Positions 11,199-24,343 are shown, numbered from the stretch's first letter. The stretch is 64,000 bases of DNA from Isoetes taiwanensis (GCA_021234155.1 JAJEKV010000030.1:2251842-2315841), one strand, 5' to 3'. Translations and numbers: made by a program. The notes: generated by a model from the sequence alone, not told the origin.

Positions 11199-12813
11199 TG
11201 GACGGCCACGAACATATACGACCCTCGGGACGATACACGGGACTTTCCCTCCCATGGTGACCAACTTCGCCATGGCGGGCCCCTCCGTCTATTTCGGGCC
11301 ATCTATAATATGATGCCTAAAAGAAGGACACGAAGGGTCATTCGCCCACGCCTTCGATGGGGTTCCTACGTCGCTTTGAGCGTGAATACAAGGGTTAGCT
11401 ACACAAAGATAAATCATATATAAATACCCACCACGAAGGGTGGCATATCCATCAAATACCAGCGGCAAAGAATATGCATCTAAACCTAAGAAAACACCCC
11501 AATCCCATGGTTCTACCCCGGTTCGGACTCCGGTGGGGATCGGTGACGGCTAGGCCTCAAGAGATCGTGCGATTTAATCTTGACATGGCGTTATCGGCAT
11601 AGAACATTGGCTAGGGTTGTCCACTCCATCCGCCCCTCCCGGCACACTTTGGATGGGTCAATTCACGCTATGGCGTCGCTATAGCCTTCCAGGAGCGTAG
11701 GCTTGAGGCATCACCCTGCTTGAGCCTACTCCGGGGTTCATGAAGTCCCGTCCCGACGAGGCAGTGGTCGAGCGCCCCTTCCGAATCCCGGTGGTTCCAT
11801 GGGCGAGCTAGAGAATGCGTGCCGCCATGACCCGTGATCCGCATGCTAACTTACTAAGCCCTAAATCTACTCAAAGTGCAAGGTGCCCCCATACGGGTCA
11901 CACCTTCCCACCCGTGGAGTGTCGGACCCATACCCGGCCCTCGTGACGGCTACATCGAGGCCTAGCTCACTATAGGAGTCCTGTGGAGCCTTTTATGTTC
12001 GGTAGGGACCCGCCAACCATTTCACCGCTGTGTTCCTTATCGGTGCTAAGCGGTACCATAGCATCTATGACCGGTGGGCTCTTGTGCCTGAGTCTTAATA
12101 TTGGGATAATCTGAGGGGCTCTATCTAGGAGCATACTACCATAAATAGCCTCGGAGGTCTCTACCCCCCTTAATCCCCCATTTCCAGAGTAACACTAGAC
12201 TAACAACCACCAATCCATCCATTACAAGCAGAACCATAATCGAAATATATATAGAGAACCTACCTTTACAATCAAGGGTTAGTTCCTACGAGTAAACACG
12301 AGAGAATAGACCAACAACCCCACGGTGCCCAACAGGGGCGCTATCCTAGAATTCATAACTACATTAGCACCCACCTGTGTTTCGGCTTGATCCATTGTCA
12401 TTGGGAATCTCCATCTCCTTGGTCTGGGTGTATAGCTTGTGTAAGTAGGGTGGCGTCCAACTGCTCAAGGTGGCGCTTTTAGCTCTCGTCACAAAGGTGG
12501 GCTCCACCGCTCAAGGTGAGTTGTGGCTGATATGGGGTGGTGATCCACCCTATTGACCCTAATTAGCATTATCATGCCAACCAATCGAGGGTGGCCACGT
12601 GGCGCCTTCCCAAACCATAATTAGCTTAATTATGGTTTTTAAAATATTAGTTCCTTAATTATAGGTTATCATTGTCAATAATTAAATTAGCATAGCTAAT
12701 TTAATCCTTTTTAAGTGAACCACCTAGGTTCCCATACCCCATGTGGCGTATGTATCCTTGGTGACGTGTCAACATATTTATACTTATACCGTATAAATAC
12801 TTGGAACGTCACA
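11199..12813 (-). repeat. 5' LTR of the gypsy element
   Basis: It begins TGGACGG next to the PBS and ends GTCACA just before the palindrome cluster resumes. Its partner is the LTR at 5640-7252. Differences between the two cluster in C/G-rich spots, for example around 6240-6300 against 11,810-11,870, while the AT-rich end (12,540-12,813 against 6,980-7,252) is almost identical. Confidence 0.88.
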
Positions 12814-12823
12814 CCGCCGGTGG

Positions 12824-13012
12824 GTTCGCCTGGGCGAATCCGGCAGGACAGCCCAGCACTGACATCACACGGGTGGCCAACCCCGGGTTTTGGTTCGCCT
12901 GGGCGAACCCGGTAGCTATTGCCACGCACACGCCACGTCGGGGGTGGCGGGTTCGCTTGGGCGAATCCGACGGGTTCGCCTGGGCGAATTTTCGGGGTTC
13001 GCTTGGGCGAAC
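12824..13012. repeat. Right cluster of GTTCGCYTGGGCGAAC palindromes
   Basis: Five units lie at 12,824-12,839, 12,893-12,908, 12,951-12,966, 12,974-12,989 and 12,997-13,012, each with TTCGC and GCGAA or GCGAAT arms. The last three are only about 23 bp apart. With the five on the left, they formed one cluster of at least ten units before the retrotransposon inserted. Confidence 0.8.
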
Positions 13013-13086
13013 CCGGTTGGCTCTTGGAGTTAATTTCGGGAGCCGATCGAAGCACCGTTCCCAACTCTCTAAGCAGAGCATGAAAA

Positions 13087-13350
13087 AACTTTCAAAATGT
13101 TGAGGCGTGAAATGGTACATGCCAAAGCACTAAAAAAGGTCCTGAAAAAAAGGAATTATGGAGGTTCAATAGCCTGAAGCCATACTTTAAAAACTTGTTC
13201 CATAAATGGCAACAAAAACGGCAGGCTCATGTGCTCCTGTTACTTGACTTCACCAACTAAACTGCTGAGGATTTGGACATGATGTTGAAGATGTTTGGAA
13301 AGTGCGATGTACCAGATATCACACTACAAGATATCTTAGATGTAGCATAA
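13087..13350 (+). pseudogene. Fragment paralogous to the unknown - strand gene at 24.6-25.0 kb
   Basis: Translated across frames, the segment reads VHAKAL.KVLK, then EVWRFNSLKPYF, HKWQQKRQAHVLLLLDF and ITLQDILDVA. It matches the C-terminal part of the - strand ORF at 24,608-25,000 almost residue for residue, but with a frameshift near 13,165, an in-frame stop near 13,257, and then a terminal stop. It is a broken duplicate, inverted relative to its relative 11 kb away. It starts about 75 bp after the last palindrome. Confidence 0.7.
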
Positions 13351-15660
13351 GCAGGAAGGAAGAGAAGAATTGGATATTATGCCTGATTAATTTTCAGGTC
13401 AGACCTATATTATCTGTTAAAAATCTAATCTATATCATGGAAACTATAATCCATGATTGGTCGATTAAAAAGGCCAAACTCTGTTATAATAGATAATAGA
13501 CAGAGCCAACTATGTATCCTTTCTAAATGCAATATAAAAATAACCTTGCCCTAAAAAAAATAAAATAATAATAATACATGAGGTAGTGCTTTGAACAATA
13601 TACTAGAAGAACATGGATATATAACACTCTACAATCATGCTGCATGTTGTCAGGCCTCTTTATCATCCAGTTCGTGGGACACATAACTTTCTATGCCAGT
13701 CAAACCATACATCTATACCATACTATATGGGCAAATGCATCAAAATCAACTCCAAACGTGGGCATTAACATTAAAGCAAAAGTCAAACAACGTCAAAGTC
13801 AATGCAGTCAAACTCACATGTTGGGCATATAAAGTTAAAGTCAAATGACGTATGAAGATTTGTACACCAAGATTCTCTTGGATTTCCATTAGGGTCTCGC
13901 TGGAGCCAAGAGTGGTAATATTTACCATGTGTGACTAGTTGCTATTTTGAAACTTACTATCTTTGAAGTGGGTAATTTTTACCATGTCCGATAGTGTTGT
14001 TTTGAGAACCTACTATCTTTAAAGTTGGCAATTTTTACTAGTGTGTTTTGACACGATATTGGATGTGGTTCATGGACTAGGCTTCGTACAGTGCAGTTTC
14101 ACACCAACCGCAACAATACTGTCAATACCACCATTGTAGGAAACTGGCATCGACCACCTGTGTGAAAGCAACGACAGGGCAACATTGGGAAGAACTATGC
14201 CAATGACCACTCGATAAGTCACCTTCCCAACATGGGGTGAGCTCCTTGCTATCTTCCGTTCAGAAAAGGTTTGCAGGATGGTGTAGATTTTTGACATGTC
14301 GTTCGGAAGCCCAAGCTCCACCAGATTGAGCTTGGAATGGCTGAGATGAAAGATTTAGAGGCCAATCCGATGGGATCCATTGCTGTTGCTCCCAAAAGAT
14401 GCAAGAAAGAAGAAAAAAGATTATACTGGCTAAGATAATCTTCAGGAAACCAAAGGCTTACAACATAAAACCTTCTAGACCAAGAAGCCTTTGGGAAAAA
14501 ATGTGTTTGGAGCCCCTTCCAGAAAAATTGGGGGTAATTATATGTGCCGTTTTGAGTTTCGTATTGTTTTAGGGTATTCTGGCAATGGTTTTGACTATGA
14601 TTCTTGTATAGTATTGTATTCAAAACGGTATATTTTACCACATGAGAGCTGCTTAGAAGGATCTTTCTATTTTTGGGTGTTTAATTTGTGGTTTTTTTTC
14701 CCCCGGGTTGTGAAGGTCTTGACATCGAGCATGTGACATTCCAAATTTGGTTTGCATGCCAAAATTGTCCTGGGGATCAAAAGCATGCGTGGAAGGGCCG
14801 GTTTTCGGCCGATCTTTGCAGATCGACAAGGGGGGCCTAAGGCCCGAGGGTCGAGAGATCCATGCGGTGTTCCGGGTGCTTAAGCGGCAAAATCCGGCGT
14901 TTCCTTACAAATCTTCAATTCTTCTTCATGCAAGGGACGGCTATGGCGGGATCAAATAGGGCACAAGGCATACCGTCTAGGTAATGGCGGCCCGGTTATG
15001 GCATGGCCAAATCGACTCTTCTTCTCATCTCGGTTTCGCAGATTAGGTTTTCAAAGGAAAAGGCAATATCCCGAAAAGAACCGGGCCGATTCTTGGCTCT
15101 TGCACAGATTGAGTGGCAAAGACTTTCAGTTTGAAGCAGAACAGGTCGGATATGGTGGTTAATGCAGCGGGAAATAGGCATACATTAATTCGTTTTAGTT
15201 CAGTTGTTATTATCTTTTGCTTCAAAATATTTCTATCTCATCGTCTTACAGGAAACACGGATAGATCGATTTATATAACGAATTTCTGCGAGGGTTTACA
15301 AGCCCCCTTTCCGGAGGCCGTTTGTGGAGAGTAGGCCTTGCAGGTGTTGCAGGCAAACATTCTTGAGATTAAGAAATCATTACTTATGACCAAATTACTT
15401 TCAACAATAGAAAATTGTATAAATGTAGTTGATTATATGCGCCATGATAGGCGCGTGTTGGCAGCCTACGGGGTATCGATGCACTGTTGGTCCGTTAGGT
15501 CGTAAACCGCCTTGGCGGTTGTGTATGTTTTTGTGTTGTCTTTGTTTGTAATATAAAGCTTTAATGAAATAGAGTTTTTGCACCTTTGAAATATATGTGA
15601 ATGTGTGCACCATTGCATTTGTCATTTGAATGTGTGTGCCAAAAAACATGGACCATTGAT
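13351..15660. other. Gene-free stretch upstream of RPS13
   Basis: Mostly AT-rich sequence with no convincing coding frame. It contains an imperfect ~60 bp tandem repeat with Taccatgt/cttactatcttt segments (about 13,915-14,045). A GC-richer patch at 14,745-15,350 could be a decayed retroelement edge, but no LTR pair or PBS was found. Confidence 0.4.
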
Positions 15661-15694
15661 TCGAGGAATATCATGGTATATTCCTCTGATCAAT

Positions 15695-15704
15695 GGCCCA
15701 CGTG
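15695..15704. promoter_or_regulatory. Site II-type motif fused to a G-box upstream of RPS13
   Basis: GGCCCACGTG combines TGGGCC (site II core, on the - strand) with a CACGTG G-box. Site II elements, bound by TCP factors, are typical of plant ribosomal protein promoters. It lies about 200 bp before the start codon, next to a GATATATAGAGT triplet repeat at 15,711-15,750. Confidence 0.5.
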
Positions 15705-15821
15705 AAAAATGATATATAGAGTGATATATAGAGTGATATATAGAGTTGATAGTTGCAAAGCAACGTATGAATACCAAAGGCAGCTGCATATTGAGCAATA
15801 TACGTATATTATACCGAGCCC

Positions 15822-15829
15822 TAGGGTTT
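15822..15829 (-). promoter_or_regulatory. Telo-box upstream of RPS13
   Basis: TAGGGTTT on the + strand is AAACCCTA on the - strand, the plant telo-box common in ribosomal protein and translation genes, often paired with site II motifs. It lies 77 bp upstream of the ATG, probably near the transcription start. Confidence 0.55.
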
Positions 15830-15905
15830 TATCAACATTAGGGCAGCGGCTCAAATTAGGGCGTAATCGTTCTTCCGCCTCGGCGCAGCAGGTCCGTCGG
15901 CAGCC

Positions 15906-16810
<905 letters not shown>

Positions 16811-17100
16811 GCCAATTATGGTGACTTGGAAGCCTTCAAGTTTTTGAAAGTTGAAACAGTCATCTGAGAAGTACTTGTTTCGGGATAGTTTAGTCCGTTC
16901 TGATGAAGTGGTATATAAGATTTTGTTTTCTGAGGGGTATCATTTTATTAATGTTTGCAAGGCAGCTCTGACTTCATTTGCAAGGTGTGTGGCTTTGGAA
17001 ACTGCAGTAGAAAACCATTTTTTTTCAGATCTTGTGAGACACATACTAGGATGAGTAAAATGATGCCTCTTTATGTTTCCTTAAAACTTTAGCATTGTTT
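16811..17100 (+). other. RPS13: Probable RPS13 3' untranslated region
   Basis: AT-rich sequence follows the stop codon without a conserved frame. The exact poly(A) site cannot be placed. T-rich segments around 17,017-17,030 and 17,080-17,100 are compatible with a plant 3' end. Confidence 0.4.
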
Positions 17101-20100
17101 ATCTTCCCATCTCATACATTACACCCAAGTGTAAATTGGCTGCTGTCTGCTTACCAAATGTTTTCTGGATTGAGAAGTCTCTTGCCTTGTTTCTTATTTT
17201 CTGATAGCGTTCAAAGACAGGATTGTAACACATGATCCAGGCCATTGCAATATTTTATAATGGTGAGATGGCTTCTGCTGAAAACCGCAAAGAGGCTCAG
17301 ACTCAGGCCTTTGGAAGCACCATATCATGGCAAATAGCCAGACTCGGGCAGAACTAGTTATACACTTTAGTAGCCAGAATTCTCTCGAATCATAGCCATA
17401 AACTCGACAGCAGCATTTACTACTAAGACACGTTTATCGTCCAGTAAAAAGAAAGGCACAGCAACCACCATCCTTCTGTACCATCAGCTTCTTTTTGATT
17501 TTAATACACTCGTATCTGCTTTTATTTACTCTAGCTATGTATTCTGCATTCCCTGTGGCTGACGATACAAGTCTCAAGGAACGATTCCAGAAGGGACTCT
17601 TTCATTATTTCGAAGTTAGCAAAGCTTGGCATAAAGTAGGGTTAAGTGATTATTTGCCATATGCATGTAAATAACCAAGAAATAAGACAGCGTGTATTTT
17701 TTTTTTTGGCCTTTAGATCGTGGCATAATTCATGGTATATTCCTTCTCCACACATCCTGTCTACCCTTATGAAGTACTGGGGTCAAACTGGCTCCTGTTG
17801 ACTCAATTTTAAAGGGGGTGCTTGAAGACCACACACCATGTTATAATATAGTATAGTGCAAATAATACAATACAGTATTGCACAACTCAAACATAGCAGC
17901 AGCAGCGTTCCAATTTGACATGAGTTTGGGGAATCGAACCCAGTTCCAATCCAATGCTCAGGGCTTACCTGGAAATTCTGCTACAGAAAGGATGTACAAG
18001 TTCTTGTGGCCGCGCCTCAGGGCTTACCTGGAAATTCTGCTACAGAAAGGATGTACAAGTTCTGCTGGGTGCGCCCTTACTGCTAATTGTCCAGAAGTCT
18101 GTAATCACAAATATAACAGGAAGGCATGTATCAAAAATAAAAATGACAGATCTCGTGCTTAAAAAATTCCACCTTCTCCTTGCACTTTTCCACAATGCAT
18201 GACGATAGCAAGCCTGACTCTGGCCTGCCCTAAACCCTCCAAGACGAAAATAAATCAAAGAGGTTATAGCCAACGCTCAACAATTTCCTTACATGAAAAA
18301 ATCACGCATAAAACTGGAGATTATGCAAATTATATCAAGCAGAAAGAAAGTGGAGCTCCTCTCGGCTGAAGAACATAGTGCAAAGTATAATTGTCTGGCC
18401 AGTTTTCTCCCTCTCCTCCGTGCGACTCTTGGCCTAATGGCGCAGTCCTTGCAGTATCGAGTTTGGTCCTTCAATGCTGTATCGAGTTTGGTCCTTCAAT
18501 GCTGTGAGCCGATATGCTGAAGAACTGGGGGTATGAGTGGACGGAAAAAAAGGGACTTCGAAATTCCGGCCCCATTGCCAAAAACTGTGCTGCCATCTCC
18601 TGTTAAGCAGCATCCCCATCTCATCGGTATGCTGACCCCAACAGCTGCAACGAACCAGATTAGAATGGCGATCACTGGTCACCATTTGCCAGGGCTCACA
18701 CACGCTCTTATCCAGCCCTCAACAATTGCAAAAACCTTCTATACTGTTTTTTAGTAAAGTTGAGATGCCAGCATCAGCATTCTGCGTATTTCAATATGAC
18801 TACACCACATAACCTTCAACAATCATAAGTTATAAATATACGGGTTTTGATTGGGCACATGTTATGGCCAAGAATAAGACAATGGCCATAACAAAGTCCT
18901 TTGGCTGCTAATATTTGTAGAATCTGAATTAGCACTAATAATTGTACACAAATTAATGTCATACATAGGATATAAGAGGGTAACTTATGGCCTAAAATTA
19001 TGTACATGAACATAATACGAAAGCTTTTATGTATTATCTGCCATAAAATGGCTTTCACTAATAGGATTTCATAAGTAACCTCAGTGTGAAAACAACAAAG
19101 AAAAGAAAATTATAAGCAAATCTAGCTCCAATCTTTAGGAGATGCTTGTCCACCTAATCGGGCTCAATCAATCAAGAATTCTTTTACTTGACATCTCAGC
19201 AAGGTAATTCATAGTCACTTCATAGTCAATGATTCTGAAATAAGGCTAGGGGATAAGCATAACTGAGACTTCGACTCTTTATAAGGACGATAAGACACCT
19301 TTTTCTGGATTCACCTTTTGAGCAGTGAAATATCTTCATAAAAAGCAGTTATGATTATGGTTGTTATCAGCCATTCATAAAAGGCAGATATAATTATGAT
19401 TGTTATCAGCCATAATTTGACAGTTTAATTAAAGCCTAAGGTGTTATACACTTGATAGTTTATTTAAAGACTAAGGTTTTCATAAAAAAGCAGATATGAC
19501 CATTATGAGCTATACATTCTATAGTTTAACTAAAGGCTGTTGTTAGAATAGATCATGTATTCCACATAAAATCCATATAGATTAATTCCCTACAAGAAAT
19601 TTATTGCGGCGGCCAAGGTCGTCGGCAACATTTCTCTTTAGTGATTCATTTACAGGGGTGGAATTGTGTGAATTATAGAGCTTGGTGTCAGTTCAAAACC
19701 AAAACATCTTGAAGTCAAGCATGCCATAACTGGCAATGTTGGTTTTATGAACCAACTCATTGTGTAGGGAAACTCATAGTACATGGGATATAGAAGGAGG
19801 CTCTGTCTAACTCTCGTGGAAGCAAAGACGTGCTCTTTTTGTAGCATACTCTTCTCGAACATCTCAAGAGGAAAAAAAAGAAACATTATCTAAGTACCAT
19901 CCCAACTATACTGCAAATATTGAAACCAGAAATATTATATTGGAAGGAACAATGAGATGAGTGATGTTGTTTTCACTTCTCACAAACATTGTTTTCACTT
20001 CACGTCTCACTCCCTGAGATGTAAAGAAAAGCCATTAATCTATATTAAGCTCCCAGATACCCCTTGAGCGGCAAGAGATGTGGCCTCGTTTTAGTCCTAG

Positions 20101-21290
20101 CTTTGGGCTGCTCACAACAAGGGTTTTACAGAAATAAGCCAAGGATTGTTGAGAAGATGGGTTTCGAGGAAATGCGCACTCATAATCCTGGACAATCTAT
20201 CTGAAGGTCGTTCTTGAACCAAAAGGACGCATTTACGTTGGTGGGTTTGCGAAAAGGAATGTCAATCTTTTTTCTAGCTAGTTGTTTTTCCTCTATTCAT
20301 CTCTCAGTCGGCAGAGCAATTGATGACTGCTCTGGCCCAGTTTTTCCTTCCCTGCAAACGTTTTGCAGGCCAACATTTTTTGCAGAAACATTCATAGTAG
20401 AGGCCATGATTAGAGTTATTGTTAGGAAAAATAGATGCAGGGAAACGTTTTTGCACAAAATCAAGCCCAAGCGCCTGCGGCTACAGAGCGGTGCTTGCCT
20501 ACCTTGGTTCTATTTTTGAGATTTTTTTTGCTTCTATTTGTGTCCGTTCTTGCAGGTTCTGAAACTTGATCTTATCTCCAGTTGTAATGCTAGTTTTCAT
20601 CCTAAAGAAATAGGTTACGTTTGACAGATCCAATTCTTAGCTCAAGGTTTTTCTTAGTCTGTGGAGCTATGCCGGATCCATCTCTACATCGAATAGGTGT
20701 TTGACCCAGTCTGAAGATCGCTGATTCTCCCAATCTAGATTTTATGTTCTATTTCATAGCCACGGTATTCACTATAGATCCACTCAGTGACGGATTTGGT
20801 GGTAACTATGCTGGCAGAGATTATCCGGATGCCTCTTCGACCTTAACAGGAAAGGATCCGATCGTCCGTACAGGAGATCCTGATCCGCCATAAATGCATA
20901 GGAGCGCCTTAAATGTTTTGGATACAGGGGTCGATATTGGGTAGAAGCATAAAAGGGTGATTGAGTTTTTTTGTATATTAATGTAGAAAATTGAACTGGG
21001 TTAAAGTATCTATAATGTACATTTTGAATTTTATATGGAGTTGCCTATCATTAATAAAGGCGGTTGACGTACAATATTCTCCATAATTATACCAGATCCT
21101 CCCGAAATCTTGGCGCACATTTTGAACTTTTCTTAATCGATCAAACATGGCTCCGGATTCTACAAACTTGCCCAGAATCGATTATAGCTGCTCCTAAATC
21201 GAATGCATTTCAAGAAACAGATGTATCTTGAAGAAATTGAAATCCCTTTCCTTCAAGTAGTAATACAAATCCCTTCAAGCAGTAATACAA
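17100..21290. other. Gene-free stretch between RPS13 and the 21 kb element
   Basis: No convincing coding frame on either strand. It holds a 59 bp tandem duplication (17,957-18,074) and loosely repeated TTATCAGCCAT/CATAAAA-type blocks at 19,340-19,540. Frames such as 20,214-20,519 (+) show no family features. Confidence 0.45.
17957..18074. repeat. 59 bp tandem duplication
   Basis: ctcagggcttacctggaaat begins both copies, at 17,957 and at 18,016. The copies are nearly identical up to tacaagttct. A third partial similarity was not seen. Confidence 0.8.
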
Positions 21291-21312
21291 ATCTGGTTAA
21301 TAATCTGATTTT

Positions 21313-24300
21313 TTGTGCAGGATGTTGTACCCCCTTTCTGCAGAATGGATCGATGTCTTAAAGCACCAGTTGAAGAAGAAACTATGGAAGAAGGATTGGA
21401 CTCTCATGCAAGCACTTCGGAGGTCGAGATCGGGTTCGATTTCAATCCTCCTGTTGATGAAGTTTCGGAAAGCAATCGTTACAAGCAGGCAAAGAAAATC
21501 AAAAACAGGAGGGTTTGTAGGGTGGACACGTGACAAAGTCAATTAGAAGAAAGGTGAATGTCAGCCAGAATCTCATAATGAATGAGGTATCTAATTTGAC
21601 TCCAAAATAGCAAAGTATTTTTGCAAGAAGATTATTTGGGGACAAAAGATTGCAATTCCTATTTGAGCCAGTCATTGGAAGGCCTCAAGAGGCTATCGTG
21701 AAAACAGATCTGGTAAAGAATTTAAAGGATGGCCTCCAAGATGTCAAACATGCAAATAGCAATGACAAACTTGCTGCAAAGCATTACATACTATCTATGG
21801 TGGTTGAAGAGGAAGGAGAATTACGAGAAGACTTCACTAGAAGCTAAGTTCTTTGAAAATACATCCTAGAAATATGAAACTAGCAAAGGTGGAGAAGGAA
21901 AAGAATGTCACTAGGTGGAACAAATCGTGGGCATTAGCGGGTGAAATCCAAGAACAAATACTATAGATCAGGCTATGAAGGATATGGTTGCTCAGTTTTG
22001 GTTAGATAACTCAAAGGTTTCACCAAAAATTAGAGACGTCATGAAGAGGAGGACACAACCAATTCAATATATTGACATTACACAAGTACGACTGTAATTT
22101 AGCTGTAATTGCATTTTTTTTTTGCAGAATAAACATGTTTTTTATTTTGTAACACTGATGTAAAGTTTGTAACAGATTTCTTTACTTTTTGAACGTAATG
22201 TAGATGCAGTCTGCACTAGTTTGCTCTACATGGAAATGTCAAATTATTTCATGGCAACACGTACATGTATATTTGTTTACATGTATATTCTGGATGTATT
22301 GTAGATGTAGGCAGTAACTAAGAAGAAATTAGTGTGGAGATGTATTAATTGTCAAGAAATTATGTGACTTCATAGTAAATGAAATAAAATTCATGTCAGA
22401 ATATACATGTATGTGTGGGAGTTTAGGGTCTTGAATATGTAAAAGATTTGTATGTAATGTAATGTAATGTAATGTAATGTAATGTAATGAGGTGACTAAT
22501 TTTATTTCACTGTAATTTTACAGGCTGAATTATTCCAGAACTTTGCAGATCAGTATCCAGAGGTTCGGATTGGGCTTAGGCAATTTGAATACTTAAAACC
22601 TTCTTGCATTAGAAAGCTAAAGGAAAGAAACACATGTTGTTGTGTGAAACATGAGCAATCGATCTGCACAAAGCGGACATTTAATTTGATGAGGTCAAGA
22701 CTCCATGAAAATTGTTCATGCAATTGTGGTGTAAAGATCCGAAGCTCATCTTTGGGATATGTCAAACCAAGAATCGGACATTTGATAATGTTAGCACATT
22801 TGGAGGGCTATGGTATGTGACCGAGTAGTGCAACGATCGGCATAAGCTACAATGTATCAAATCAGATTGTGGAAATTGTGGGAAACAATTAATTGAGTTG
22901 TGTCCAAGAGAATCTGATGAGCGATTGATCAAACGCTTGATTGGCAAGTCTATGGTTACGTTAATGAGCCCTCAAAGAAAGGAACTTCAACGAAGACTAA
23001 AGCTAATTGACAAGAAAGGCAGCTCCAAAGAATACATTGGATAACATGTTTGATCATATGTGAAGTTTGTATATCATAACTTTGTGGCACATTGGCGAGC
23101 AAACAATTCAAGGAATCCATGAAGAGTCTTCGTGATGATACCGTATTATCGGTTGTTGATTTCTCGGAGAATTATACTTTGAAGCCATTCAACGAGATTC
23201 AAGCACAACACCGTACAATGAACAAATCAGCATATTGGTCCACATCCGCGATGTTCAAGGTACAGGGGTAAAATGAGGAAATGTGTGCACTTCTTTATTT
23301 CAGATGACAAAATACATGATACTCACTTTGTACAAAAGCATTCATCGCGTGCACCTCAATTGGCTGAAAGAAAATGGTCTTTGGCCATATGAAATACCAA
23401 TTAGTTTGGTCCCGGTGTGCAGCCCAATTCAAGTCGAGAAGAGCTTTCTATCATGTAACTAGGTATCATCAACAAAGATAAGATCGAATGCAATCGGAAT
23501 TTCTTTGGCTCAGGACATGGGAAGGGCACACATGACGGAGAAGGAGCCATAGCCAAACTATGGCATGAGGCGGAACAAAGAAAAAAGGATGGGAAAGTGA
23601 TAAAAAATGCAGAAACTGCATGTGAGGTTCTTGAAGAGAAAATTTCTCGATGTGGAAAGGGTATTTTGGAAGGTGTCCGACATTGACCGTTCCCAAAGAT
23701 TTGATGTGCTCCCAGTGAAAGGGGTGCAATCTCTTCATTGCGTATCATCCATAGATCCAAATGATCCAACAAAGTTAATGTGTAGATCTCTTTCATGTTT
23801 TGTAAGGCATACATCAATTTTGATTGGCCCTGCTTGTGAGAATCTTGATCATTGTGGCGGTGGGAGTTGAGAAAACTAGAGCCTACAAACAGGGGACAAT
23901 GTTGAAGAAGATGGCACGAGGCGGAGGACTTGTGGGCAAATGGCGTGGACAATGTGGATGAGACGGTTGCGAGGTTGGAGATTATTTTGCATCATTCACA
24001 TCCCCGGACAATTATAAAAGGGTCCCTTATTATCTCATCCAAAGGTAATGTATGAAACATGCCCTCAAGAAGAGACACCAAGGATGACTATGGAAATGAA
24101 TTTTATTGTGGTAATGAAGTTATAGCTGGTAACTACTTTGAATTGATTCCTGGTTGCCTTCAAAAGTACAGGCTTATTCAAGGAAAGAAAGCTCTTGTCC
24201 ATCCTGAGTCAGTAATTGGGGTGAGATTTCCATTGGAGCCAGTCAAACATAAGATTAAAGGTACATCTTATGCATATGAACTGACTAACTATTGGCATGA

Positions 24301-24343
24301 AATGTTGCCGGGAAATTTGCCAGAGATTGTAGAATCTCTGTAA
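21313..24343 (+). pseudogene. Broken or multi-exon gene of an uncharacterised repeat-associated family (possible transposase)
   Basis: Coding-like segments follow one another in order on the + strand. An acidic N-terminal piece (21,315-21,533) is followed by LFGDKRLQFLFEPVIGRPQE (about 21,630-21,690). Next is AELFQNFADQYPEVRIGLRQ with YLKPSCIRKLKE and the Cys-rich CCCVKHEQSIC (22,525-22,670), then VVDFSENYTLKPF (23,152-23,190). SDDKIHDTHFVQK (about 23,300), FFGSGHGKGTHDGEG (23,500-23,545) and a 94-codon end (24,059-24,343) complete it. The order FxxLKP, CxCxxH, DFSENY, HD, HGKGxxDG recalls a family of uncharacterised proteins repeated in animal genomes; that is memory, not a search. The acidic residues may form an RNase H-like active site. 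Introns (for example 22,090-22,524) and indels both seem present. Confidence 0.5.
22453..22489. repeat. GTAAT/TAATG pentanucleotide microsatellite
   Basis: About seven tandem copies of taatg, inside the likely intron of the 21.3-24.3 kb gene. Confidence 0.9.

Larger units (their letters stand above)
5640..12813 (-). mobile_element. Ty3/gypsy chromovirus LTR retrotransposon, degenerate
   Basis: Two long direct repeats (5640-7252 and 11,199-12,813) flank a 3.9 kb interior. At the right repeat's inner edge is a primer binding site complementary to initiator Met tRNA (11,182-11,194). At the left repeat's inner edge is a 13-base pyrimidine run (7253-7265), the complement of a polypurine tract. 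Both place transcription on the - strand, agreeing with integrase and chromodomain fragments at 7.8-8.9 kb and a gag-like frame at 10.3-10.6 kb. The interior is short for the family, and reverse transcriptase was not found. Both outer flanks fall in the palindrome cluster. The possible 5 bp target duplication is ccgct/ccgcc, with one mismatch. Confidence 0.88.

Noticed and set aside
5199-13012. CRISPR-like array of short palindromes
   Set aside because: Spacing is irregular, repeats are imperfect, the host is a plant, and no cas genes exist.
12711-13120. Proteins with repeated FAWANPAG or FAQANPA
   Set aside because: They are translations of the DNA palindromes and appear on both strands.
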